Shown here piece after piece: positions 46,001 through 58,100 of a stretch of DNA of 64,000 nt. The stretch's first letter is position 1. Each line of letters starts with the position of its first letter. Under the pieces are notes generated by a model. That model had not been told where the DNA came from. It saw only the letters and a program-made list of their open reading frames with translations, and searched no databases. A program made the translations under genes and the position numbers. The stretch comes from Pyxicephalus adspersus (Eukaryota; Chordata; Amphibia; Anura; Pyxicephalidae): assembly GCF_032062135.1 (NCBI RefSeq), contig NC_092862.1, positions 65,924,933 through 65,988,932 of the forward strand, written 5' to 3'.

Positions 46001-47469
46001 ACTGCAGTACTGTCCAGTTCTGACACTTAGGTGACCCAATCTTCTAAGAGAAATGTAAAAACACTTTATAACCTTGGAAACTGGTGAACACCAACAGCTT
46101 TGAGGTCTTTACTGCTCATCTTTACAGTCAGGGGTCTATAAAAAGACATGACGGAAGACTAAAGGAAGAGGGTAGAATGAAGGGAAAAGGTCACAAGGTA
46201 AAACCAGAAGACAAGTGGTGTGCAGATGCCAAAGCTGAAAAGATGTGAGCATTAAAGATATATAGCAGCACTACACTAAGGATATAGTGTGCAAAGGAAG
46301 AAGGAAACAGGAAATGGGATCCCCAGAAAGCAGGATGAAGTAGCAATGGTGTCAAAACTAAAGCATTCCAAGGATCAAATAAATGTCAAGATTGATGTGT
46401 GCCAAAGGTAGGTAAACTACCCCGGGTATTCCTTAATTTTGGATACATTTTTATTTATTTTTTTGCACTGGTGTAAGGTTCTTAGATTTCCTTTCATGTT
46501 TCCAACACAGAAGATACATTAACAAACATCCACTTACTAACCAGGTATTGTTATCTTCACTCAAGTCTGTAAAGCCAGAAACTGGTAAGTAATACTTACT
46601 AGTAATTCTCTGAACACTGCGACATGAAGAGCACATGGCAATACTTTTTGTGTATGCTTTCTTATACAAGGGCCTGGATGGTTGTAAGTGATGATGTAAG
46701 TGGACGAAGTTTTGATTAAGTATAATAGTTAATATTAAGGCAGGCAGACCATAGCAAATGTTACTTTATTTATAATAGGTATAGCATCTATTTACATATT
46801 TGCAAATCAAACTTTTACAACTGACTGAAAACGGTTTTAGAGGCCTATTTGTAACATTAATATGGCCATTTGCACATTAATAGTATCATCCCTTTTGCCT
46901 TTATTCTATGAGTTTTAATCACCAATAATACTTGACTTATATGAAACACCATAGGCAGGGTGCCAGGATGTGCAGTAAAGACATCACTGATATTTTGCCA
47001 CTAACTAAAATGTTTTTTTAAATAGGAGTTTGTGTTTGCAAAATAAAAATTCCATCCCTCTTTAACTCAGGGAGGGTAAATTACTCATGCGGTATGACAC
47101 ACAACTGAACTCAAATAGAAACATCCCTGCAAAGTTCTGTCTTTGAGTGGCTACTTTTAGAGATAGTCTGAATGTACAACATGAAGATGGCAAATTCTCC
47201 TCCACAGTGTAATTTATAAGGTTTTTTTATAGATTATTTTTCTTGTAATAAACATATACCAAATACCAGAAGGTCTAAAACTGTGCTGTCCTCATAGATA
47301 CCGAATGTAATTAGAGAAAAAAAAAAGAAACATTGAAATTCGTAGTAGAATGATAAGGATATCAACAATGCCCTGATGCTCTCAGCATAAAGTAAAAAAA
47401 GACATATGTGTTAAAATTAAAAGCTATAAACCAGGGTGCGTCTGTAGATACGTGCAAACATCAAACTAG

Positions 47470-47492
47470 AAATCATTTTTTTTTTTTTTTTG
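47470..47492. repeat. Poly(T) tract
   Basis: A homopolymer run of about 15 T or more within the intron. It may be the tail of an old minus-strand retroposed sequence, but no body is recognised. Confidence 0.6.
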
Positions 47493-48759
47493 AATGAGTA
47501 TTTTGCACACAGCACTGTTCAGTTCTAGAAAGAAGGGAGAGGGGAGGAGAAGCAGGAGGCACCCTGCTGCATCCTCCCCATAGGGTAAAACAGTGGTTGT
47601 CCCTTGTGGTTTGTTTAGTGATCTACCATGGCAGATTGCTAAGCAACATCAGGGGCCTTCTCAAGATGATCATGATAACTTTTCCCAGTGACAATTTTGT
47701 GTTTACATAGATCAACTGTAATCCATCAGGACCACATACAAGCTGGAGTTTGACTCTTTGCAAATCATTCTTTGCTTTATTAGTCAGTGTCTATTGAGGA
47801 AATATGTGCAGATCCTGGTCCTCAAGGACTAGAATTGGTCAACCTAGCTACAGACACTATGTTTGTAACAAAAATGTTTTTCTACCATTTGCAAATACCA
47901 GTTGCTAAAGAGAAAAGCTGTGCATTATAAACACTAGTTTAATATTTAAATATTTTTTATACAAAAAAAAAAAAAAAAAAAGACCTCCCCGATGTCAGCT
48001 ACCAACTTCCCAGTGTAAGGGCTGACCTCTGAGGCATGCCAGATGGGACTGGTGGAACGATGTCAAGGAAGTGCTGAAAAGGTGACTCTGGTCTCTGGCA
48101 GTTTGTCTGCAGCCAGTTTCTATGTGAAATCTCTGGGGGTTGCTACTTTGCAATTTCTCAGGAATGTCTAATTCTCCTCATCCCTTCAGTTAGTCTCTCT
48201 GGAAGGGTCATAGAGGCCTGTGACATCGCTTGAGGGCACTGCCTAACTAAATTAGCATGAGATAACTTTGGACTCCCTTCCAAACAAGAAAATACAAGGG
48301 GGAGAATTTCATTAAAAACAGGGGACGAGGTGATCCAAGTTAATCCCAGCCCAAAGCTGCTGCAGAAATGTTCTGTACTCACATTTTGACTTTTATCCAT
48401 GTTAGAAGAGTTCACGACAAGCACAAAGCCCAGTGTGTAACTTTACTTTCATTAGGCAGACATGAGTTGTCTCACAACGGGAATAACAGTTGTGGGCACT
48501 AATGTGCCTGTGTGTTGGGGTTTTCTGTTTTGGTTTTATAGTCGCTGTACTATATAAATCTGAGGAAAAGCAACTGGTACAGCTTTCATGCAGGTATTTG
48601 CTTTAATGCTGTACATGTATTACAATAATAAATATAAAACATACTGAAAACATCTGAGCGTATAGATGTTTTCAAACCATTGCTAATAAAAAGTGTTAAT
48701 GTCAAATAGGTTATAGGAGCCACCCAGGAAAGCCTAATACTTACCTCTAACATTGCCCT

Positions 48760-48924
48760 CCTAGATTGTAAGCTCTTCTGGTCAGGGTCCTCTCCTCCTC
48801 CTGTGTCATTGTTTGTATCTGTCTGTCATTTGCAACTCCTATTTATTGTACAGTGCTGTATAATATGTTGGCGCTAGAAAAATCCTGGTAAATAATAACA
48901 ATAATAATAATAATAATAAATCCT
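48760..48924 (+). repeat. SINE/LINE-tail repeat, unbroken copy with (AAT)n tail
   Basis: The copy reads ctagattgtaagctcttctg, gtcagggtcctctcctcctc, gtttgtatctgtctgtcatt, attgtacagtgctgtataat and tatgttggcgctag, with an (AAT)n tail to 48919. It is the reference copy used to recognise the split copy at 12440-13514. The head is not recognised, so SINE versus LINE 3' end is undecided. Confidence 0.75.
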
Positions 48925-51900
48925 CGCCACCCATAATGCTGGTAAATCTAAGGTACAGGCAGTTGTACTGTGGGAACGCAACAGCATAGTTCTCCCCCTA
49001 ATGAGGGAGCAATTTATGGAGACGGACAGGAAGAATTGTAACAATGATGATGATTTGTCCACCAACATTTTTTCTGCTTTTGTGATGAATTGATTACTAC
49101 AGTTTAGTACAGTGTTTCTGAATATTTTCTTAGTAGCGCACTTCTTGCCAGGAGTCTCTCTTAAAAACCTTTATAGACGTCCTAGGATTAATTTGATGTT
49201 TGATATGTTAGTTGACAGCTGGTTATAAAAGCAGGAAAAAAATAGGACAATGACCTCCGACAGTCACTGTCTACAAAAAATGTTCTTGGGATTTTTATTT
49301 TTGGAACAATATCATTAAAAACTGAGCCAAACTTCACACATTTCCAATTTTTACAATTGTCAGTGAACTCTCCAGACTGTCTTTTAGTGTCCTATGAACA
49401 GAACAGACTCTTTGGGCATTAGGAATCTGGGTCTAATTGAAAAGATTCTCAGTTTCTAGAAAGTTCCCATGTGAAGTGGTTGCAGCTAAAGCTTCTACAT
49501 CTGTCTTCTGTATACTAAACAGTGCAGCAGGAGGCTCCAGCACTACATAAGTTAAAAGGGAACTCATAATAAAGTGTCTGCATTTTATGTGCATACAAAC
49601 ATATGATGAGCTAACATTACATGGAACTCGTCCCATGACATCCTTTAAGTGAGAAAAAAGGCAATAACTCTTTAAAGAGCAGAGCCAAATGACCGTGGTG
49701 GGATATTCCGTCACAGCTGCAAATAGTTTTTATATCTCCTAAAACCAAACATTCAATACCCCTCAGCATACTTTTAGCTATTAAAAATACTAATATTCCC
49801 TTTTTAAGTACTAATACACAGGTTGGCTCCAAAACATGTAACATAAATTTATGAACATTAAAGATTATATCATATATCACATTTAATGGCAAATTATATT
49901 TATTTAATATATTGGTCACTGGGAGAAAAGCTTCTACAGAGCATAAACTAGATAGCTAATCCGGTCTCCTGGGTACACTTCTGACACAGATAAACAAAAT
50001 TGCATAATTAACCCTTTCACAAGTGGCCTTTTTTTTTTTTTTTTACTTTGTAGTTAACTTTAGTAAATCAAAAAGCCATACTGCTGCCAAAGTTTAGTCT
50101 GATGTGTTTGAACTTCCAACAGGTTTTAAATGCTGATTATGTCTCCTTCTCACTTCCTGACCCTGTGACAAGATATAAGGGAGATGGGACACGATGGTAT
50201 GTTATCCAATGGGCACAAAGAAAGCAAACATGTACCAATGACCCCCATTTCCCTCACATCATGTGCTTACTTATGTAAGAGGAAAAACAGGGAAGGAAAA
50301 TGACACTGTGGGAGCACAAACAAAAATGAATAGTAAAATATGTTTTAATGGTTCTTCAAACTATTTAGAAATGTTTTAAATTAAGTTTTAAGAACAGTAT
50401 GTGATGATCAGAACAAGCATTCGGTTTCATCCTATCAGAATCCCAAGCTACAGTAGATATATAGAGTATATAAGGAAAGTTTTAGGCAAAAGTTTTAACT
50501 TTTAACACTTCGATAAGCAAGGCCCAACATACTTAAGAATATAGTAAAGAACGATGAGTAAAGAAAATACAGTTTAAACACTTTTATTTTGTATTTTTGA
50601 AAAAAAAAAAAACACCATCTGAAATTGGTATGGCATTTTGTCTAGATACATATAAAACAGAATCAACGCAAACTAGTTTATTGAAAAAATAAAAAATATT
50701 TTTGGTTTTCTAAAATTGATGATTTTAAGAACATTCTTCTCTTCCTTCTGTAATCCTAGCATGACCCTGCATTTCATAACTTCTACTGACCTCTAGTCTG
50801 GCCTTACTAAAGTCCCTAGCTTATCAATAATATTGAACCATTTCCAAGTATAATGACAAAAGCTGTCTTGCTATTAACGCATGCTCTACTGCTTTTTTAT
50901 AAGAATGCTTAGATTAGTTATGCAGTGAACAAACATGAGTTTTGCTGTATATACTTCTGTGTTATTTAAAAAAAACTGTATCCAAACACACCTGATCTGA
51001 GCAGATCTAAAGCCCCCAAAATACTAAAGTTTTCCAGATTGGTTTTGTTATATAATTGCTATGTAATAGAGACAATACTAGTATTTATTAAAATTAAAAA
51101 TGTTTTGACATTATCTAGTAATTATTTTTAAATAATATGCATATTGCGATACTGGCTAATATTTCAGTGATGTAATTTTTTTTATAAGATCCAGTCACCT
51201 AGTTATGCCCAAGCATTCATATGGTTATTTGCATACAAATTTCAAACAAAACATTATAGTGTAAATTTTCTGTGACTTGTGATTTTAATTCGATTGTTTA
51301 ATCAGAGAAGTTGCTTTAAGGAAAATGTGTTCTCTGACAGACTGCATCATCTTCCTGCATTTCTTTACTAAAAAAATTGAAGAAGCGGTCATGTATTTAA
51401 AACAAAACACAGTCAATTCTCCTGCACTAAAAACTGCCTAAAAAATAATCATATTATATATCCTATCAACTCCACACAAACCCTAGCCTGAATGATGAAC
51501 GTGGTGGAATTAAAAGCTTTAAACCTGTTAGAAAAGTAATATTAAGTTAGCAGTAAATATAGCTGAAATAATCCAGACAGTTTTATGATCCCAGTCCCTG
51601 AAATGGAGGGTGCTGAATTCTTTCCTTGGTAATGGTGGTAAGCACGGCTAACAGATGGAAGAGTTGAATGGAAATTTCAATAAAGCAGTCCACAAAGAAG
51701 TGTTTGTAAGTATAGGGGTTCTCCCTCTCTCTCTTTACGAAAAAAAGGGAAAAATGGAACGTTGTTTTATTTTGATAGCGTGCCAGAACAGTGCTGCATT
51801 CCTTAAAGAGAAGCATAAAGGATCGAGTTAGACTGGCCTTCTCAACACCTTGGCAAAAGCCCCCTTGGGTCTCATTTTGCTGGGATGACTATTTATATGA

Positions 51901-52984
51901 CAGGTAAGGGAATAATTTTGTGGGATTTGGTTACTCTAGGCCTCTGCGACCCCAGGGTCAAAAGAGCAAACTAAAAAGTGACAATGTAGATAATTGCCCT
52001 GTTTAAGATAATGGAATACTGATTGAGGTCAATTATTATAACACCTGAAAGATAAATGAGCTGCCGTTAGAGGCTCAGCTGAGATATAGAAACAAAGTAA
52101 TCAGTATATGTTTTAAGTAAAGAAGAATTACAGACATGAGAGGGAACCACACACATGAGAAGAAGATTGCTTTCACCTCTCATTCATAGTAACATGGAAC
52201 TGGGGTAAAAACTTTCTCCAACCTTGAAAAGATAAGTTACAACTTTCATTCTGTGTGTCAGTGATTTGTCATACTTCACTTTGTAACCTCATGCGACAGT
52301 AGCCTAAAGGTTCCAAAAGCCACATTGCATAAATTATTTACAGCCTGATAGCACATAGACTTTATTTCAACAAAACAGATATCTGTTGAACATAACTGAG
52401 AATGAAATTGTAAAAATCAGTATTGTCTTGTGCTGTAGAATAAGGTTCAAGTTTGAAAACCAAACCACAATCTGACAATAATAAAATCTCAAAGCCATTA
52501 TGTCAATCTGCCTGATTGATCAGTATCTGTGGTTTCAGTAGCAGAATGACATTGCCAGTTAGTGATTGTGGACACCAGATAATGGCTGGATGTTAGGAAA
52601 TTAACAAATCACTAAGGGATGTCATACCTGTCTGCAGTTACACAAGCATAGTAACATATATACATTTATCTTCCACGCAAGCCACCAGTCATGTCAGAAA
52701 AAACTACCAGTCAATAAAGAAATCTAATCCGGACAATGTTTTCTATCAAGCATGTTTATGTACAGGGGAAAGGTAATTTGAGTGCACCAAGAAAGATTTA
52801 TCTAATGTGCACAGGTACTTTTAGGGAACTTGAACTGAGAGGTTATGGGAGGCTGAAATTGCTGAGCACTTTTGGAAAGACTGGCTGTTTGGCTATCAAG
52901 CCAATGCTAAGGCTTCAATACTTTTGGATGCGGTGACCTTGAGCAAGCATGTAGATCAGAGCTTCTAACAAGAAGCATACTCAT

Positions 52985-53081
52985 AATTATTATTATTATT
53001 ATTAAACAGGATTTATATAGCGCCAACATATTACACAGCGCTGTACATTAAATAGGGATTGCAAATGACAGACTAATACAG
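52985..53081 (-). repeat. SINE/LINE-tail repeat, minus-strand copy
   Basis: It begins with a (TTA)n tract, then aaacaggatttatatagcgc, caacatattacacagcgctg and tacattaaatagggattgca. This is the reverse complement of the shared tail family, followed by gcaaatgacagactaatac. Confidence 0.75.
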
Positions 53082-53176
53082 GGAGACTGCTTACATGTAA
53101 CAAAAGCCTGCCAGAGGCTGTTGGTATGTAACATTAGAATGCAGGAGACTGCTTACATGTAACAAAAGCCTGCCAG
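53082..53176 (+). repeat. Tandem duplication, 62-bp spacing
   Basis: A 33-nt unit starting ggagactgcttacatgtaac is exactly repeated at 53082-53114 and 53144-53176. The spacers after each copy diverge (aggctgttggtatg versus tgtctgtgtttac). It abuts the repeat tail on its left. Confidence 0.85.
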
Positions 53177-55083
53177 TGTCTGTGTTTACATTTTAATACC
53201 TCAGTCTATTAAGCACCTAAAGAGAGAGTTGTGGTGCAGTTGCCATACGAGAGGCTTTTCCACAGGTAATACACACACATGCCTACAATGTTCCATTGAC
53301 TTATGAATATAGTAGATAGTAAAAGTAAAGCCTAAATGTTGCAATTTAAAAACAGTTAAAACACAGCCTCAAAAGTGTTTTTTTTCCTCTTAAATGAAAA
53401 GCTTAGTACTGCCCTGTTGTATACTTGCCCAACAGCTGTATATTGCTTGAAATCATGTATCCATGTCCCAGACAAATTTCATGGCTAATTTTTGTGAAAG
53501 TGAACACCAAAGCGCTGTCTGAAAGGACAGGTATGATGTAACATTAGTACTAAGAAACAGCCATCTGTTTTCAAGTTAAAAAAATGGAGTGTCGGTAAAA
53601 ATAATAGTTATAAACTTGAAAAGAAAAGGACTTGCTATAGCAACATGACAACTTCTAAATTGTGGTATTACACTCTTTGTTGGTAAGAAGTCATAGGGAC
53701 GCTAATTTGTTCATACAATATATGTGTTAGGGGTGTAAAAAAGAAAGTGTGGGTACACACTCCATACATGTACAAAGTGCCAAACAACATATAAAAGGAA
53801 CAGAAAAAAAGGGATCCCACTATTTTATACACCAAGGACTAAAGAGGAGGATGTATGAAGTATGTATGGTGGCTGATAAGCACTGGTAGACACTGGATTG
53901 GAGGATGTATGTCACAAAATAAAAACTCAGTAATGGGAAGGTGAAATGGTGGCAACAGCTTGGACAGCCTTTCTTGTAAATTTAGTGTTCACTGAACAAG
54001 TAGTAAGCCACTTCATTTTCACCAAAATGTAATATTTATTTTATTAGGTTATTAAGACATCTGAAGCTGCATATACTGTAAAGTTATCCATCATCAAATA
54101 TCACAAAGTTGACTGCAGTAAGATTTCAATATATTGTCCTGATTTTACATCACCCATTTTTTATCATATACAATAAGGTATGTAGGCTGCCAATATTTAA
54201 AAGAATAGTAAAAGGGAAAGAAGCTATAATTTCAGTGCTGTAGATGTGAAATGTCAAGATTATTTCTCTGCAATGCCTATATCTACAAAGATTAATGAAG
54301 GACATGATTTTACTACTCATTCATAATATGTAAATACATTATAGTACGGACAGTGAGTAAAAGAAAGAAGAGGTCAACTTTCTGACAAGTTTTCAGCATA
54401 CAAGAAAAGTGGGTTGCGGTTTTCTTGATAACAAAAAAGCAAAAGAAAGGTTTTTACTACTTCCAGTAGGTGAAACTGGTGTGACAAAAATTTCTGGAAA
54501 AGAATAGCTAAAGCACAGAAGTAATTGAGGATAGTAACAAAGTAAAAAATAATTCCAAAACAGAAAAACCCATTCATTATCTTTTATGAATCAAAACATC
54601 AATCCCCCCGTTTTCAGCTGCACTATCAAATTCTGCTTTGTGAAAGTGTGGTCACTCTTGCTTACTAGAAATATGCAATTCACAGATAGTGTGAGCATTT
54701 TTTTCACACCTATCAATAGGTTTCACTGCATCTAAATGCCAGTGGAGTAAAGTTTGGGCAGGTATCTAGTCTTTTAAAAACCATATGGAATTTTTTTTTA
54801 TAAAGTAGTGAATGTGACATTTAACTAAATCAGTTAAATCAGCATAGTGAATGTCACATTTACCATTTTAGCATATGACATTTACATTGTTTCTCTGTGC
54901 AGTTACCATATCCACATACTTTACCTAAAAAGCTTCAATTAGATTTAAATACACCCAAATCATACCATAATTCATATTTAAAAAATTGGGCAACTGTGCT
55001 ACTTTATGGCCCACAAATCTCTGGCTATTTTTAAGCTCCACCTACCCAAAGGTCCAAAATCTTGTCCCAAAATGTAAAAAATA

Positions 55084-55178
55084 CTTGGGCTCAATTTATA
55101 AAACAGGGAATAGGACATTCCCTCAAACATTCCCTTGTGGGAATAAATTACTGCCATTGAAACTAAAAACAAATCACC
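55084..55178 (+). repeat. Half copy of palindromic MITE family B
   Basis: The segment contains gggctcaatttataaaacag, attccctcaaacattccctt, then ttactgccattgaaac. It matches one arm and the centre of the palindromic element at 61923-62073. The second arm is absent. Confidence 0.65.
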
Positions 55179-58100
55179 TAACATGATTAGGACTATCTGT
55201 CTGTGAGACGTCTTAAAGACCAGAATAGCCAGTTACATGAAAACGACTTTTCTAATACTGCATTTGGTGAATCATTTATTGTTATACACCTGTACAACAA
55301 TAAAAGCCTATAAGCTCAGCACAGGAAGAATTGCAACTGCGAAATTGCCTTAGAATTTGCATGAAGTAGATCAGAAAAGTCATGAACATGCAATGCAATC
55401 CTTTTTGGCAATGATTAAATCTTAAGGCTGGATGAGATTCAAAAAAGACACCCCCACTCCATATCCTCACCTCTGCCAAAGGTCTCCCTGAAGTCAACAA
55501 TGCAAAATGTGGGCTGTCTGAGTGCTCTGGAATGCCAAGCAGAAGCCTGTGTTACAGCAAAGGGGAATAAAAAAAAAGGAAAAAAAAAACACTGCTGAAT
55601 GAACTTAGTGTTACCTTTTTTTCTAACATTAGTCTTCTTTTTCCTGATACTGTCTGAATTTGAAACATCTAATTTAATCCATTGAAGGGCCCAGTCTTCC
55701 TTTTATTTCCTGTCTGTACTGGAGCAGTCGCCTGTTTTAATTATGACTTTCTCCAGCTCCTACATGTTGCATGCTCCAGCTGGCTCACAGCACACTTCCT
55801 TGGAAGGTAAAACGGACTAACTGTGCTGATCAGAGAGCGATAGGGGCAAAGCCACAGTATTTAATAACACAGCTGATAAGAAAAGGTGGCATGACCCTTA
55901 ATAAATGGTTCCAACAAAGTGATTATGTGCAATCATTGTTCATTTAACGGTAATTGCAAAAGCAATTTAATATTACTGGTGACAATAATGTGAATAAGTA
56001 TGAATTTAATACAGTACCAATGCGGACTTCCTTGAAGATGCATTTTGCAGAAAAAAAAAAGGAAAATGTCATATGTGAATAAAACCAATGTCAATTAACA
56101 ACCAGCTACAAGCAAGTTTTTTTTTTTTTCAAGGGAAAGTATAAGACATTCTGATGTATATTTGCATTATCCACTTTTCTATTTTAAACAAATTTACTTG
56201 TCCATAATTTGGTTACTGTAGTAAATAGACTTTGGGGATTTGAAAACTCAGTACATTAACTCCCAAATTATACTACTGGGCCGAATGTTTGTAGACGCCG
56301 GGCCACAATTCCTAATTGAGTTTGGTTAACAGCAAATTTGAAAAAATGGATATTTTTTATTGAGTCCATTTTACTGCAAAGGTGAAATTTAAAAGTGTCT
56401 TTGGGAGGTTGTGCCTATTCAGAATATGTGTAAGGTCAGCTAGGTTTTTTTTTAACAATCAGCACATTATTTAATTTCAAAAGTGGTCGAGTAAGGTTGA
56501 GGACAGAGCTCTATAAGGACTACTAGTGTTACTTTACACAAAACTGATCAATGTTTTTATATAAAGTATATCTAAAGCCATTTGCACATTTTAGATATAG
56601 TAGGGAAATGGTAAAACACGTGCTTCTTCTTGCCATCTGCCTTATCAGATTTTTACACCTTCCTGTCCTGTGGACTTAACAGTGAAAGTATAGTTTTTCT
56701 TTTTAATGTGGAGTAAAGCTCGTTAGTCAGTTGCCATAGGACTACATACCCTCAGTGAAACACTTACCCACTATTTCTGTCCTGGTGGAAACTCAAAAAC
56801 AGAACTGGTTGTCTGTATTTACCAAGTTATATTTGTTAACTACTGACTGGTAACCGATTGGTAAAACTGAAGTTTTCTTTCCCCGAATTATACGAATCAC
56901 CCTTTTCCCCCTTAGCCATTTATATTTATAGGGTGCAGAGTATGTTCTAAAGTTAACCTGCACCACTACCATGTGTCCTTGCCACCTGTTTTTAATGGAT
57001 GATCCCAAACAGCATAGTCAATACTCTTCAATATGTTTTTTTTCCTTTTCTCCTCGGGTTGAGTGCAAGCATGTTTTTCCATGCAGAGAGAACACTTCTT
57101 CCAGAACACAAAACCTCAGTCTGTGAAATGTTCTTTCTTTCTCTGAGGAAGTCACAAATCTACCAGACACCATTCTTATTTTTCCTTTTACGTAGGGTAA
57201 TATAACTACAGTTTAATCTGTTTCGGTAAGCTCTCACAAAACATATACTGTCCGTATAATGTGTAAAAGCTTGACATGACTTCAGGATCCCATATTAGGC
57301 AGGCGCTCCACTTGTAAAGGCCAAGATTCACACAAAAAAATGCAGTTCAGACACTTTATTACAAACCAAGAGTGAACATTTTTATTGGGCCCCAGAGAAG
57401 CAGCTGCGATAATTAGAAAAACACTACAGAGGTGTTGATCAACACTCACTTATTCTTTAACTCTGCTGTGTCAGTAAATCTCATTGAAAGACTTGAATTT
57501 ACAAGGATGTCTTGCTCTCTGCTTTTATACTCTGTCAGGACTGAGAAGCAAAGGTGACAGTTTTGAATTTCAAATAATATTAAAAAAAATGTTTCTTTTT
57601 TTTGCAATATACATGTGTTTTTTGACATGTAAGAAAAGGAGTTTCATCATTACAATATTTCAAACAAAAATAGAGGAAATGTGTTTTCTTTCACACATAG
57701 TACACATTAAAGACTTTCTGACAATGACATTTTTGGGGCAGAGCCACAGACAAAAAGACAACTCCTACTTGATCATCACCCTTAATGTGCTCCCCTGATG
57801 CCCTGTTTCTCTGTCAGAGCCAGAAGTTCAAACCTTGTGTGAGCTCTGTATATAGAATGGTCACATCTTTTCCTCCATATTGTAACTGAGAACAATCAAC
57901 AGAGAACAGCCTAGATTTCTGATATAATCCAAGAGTTTTCTGGGACTTGAACAGATATAACAAAACACTTTCAATGGTATATTGTAGCAAATAAGATAAG
58001 TTAATTTGCAGGGTTACAAAAAATTGTAAGATAAAGTTATTCATACAAAGGGTACTTATTGAAAACCTGCCATTACCCAAGAGTGCATATTCAGCACAGG

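Noticed and set aside
47807..47860. gcagatcctggtcctcaagg, resembling an end of a common frog repeat; a similar motif near 7529
   Set aside because: Only a few tens of bases match between the two sites and no element boundaries are visible.
48158..48424. 88-codon minus-strand frame in ordinary-complexity sequence
   Set aside because: I considered it as another GMDS exon or a small gene, but it does not match GMDS, lacks convincing splice sites, and has no recognised family.
49109..49150. cagtgtttctgaatattttc resembling a hAT terminus
   Set aside because: No partner terminus or 8-bp target duplication could be found within several hundred bases.
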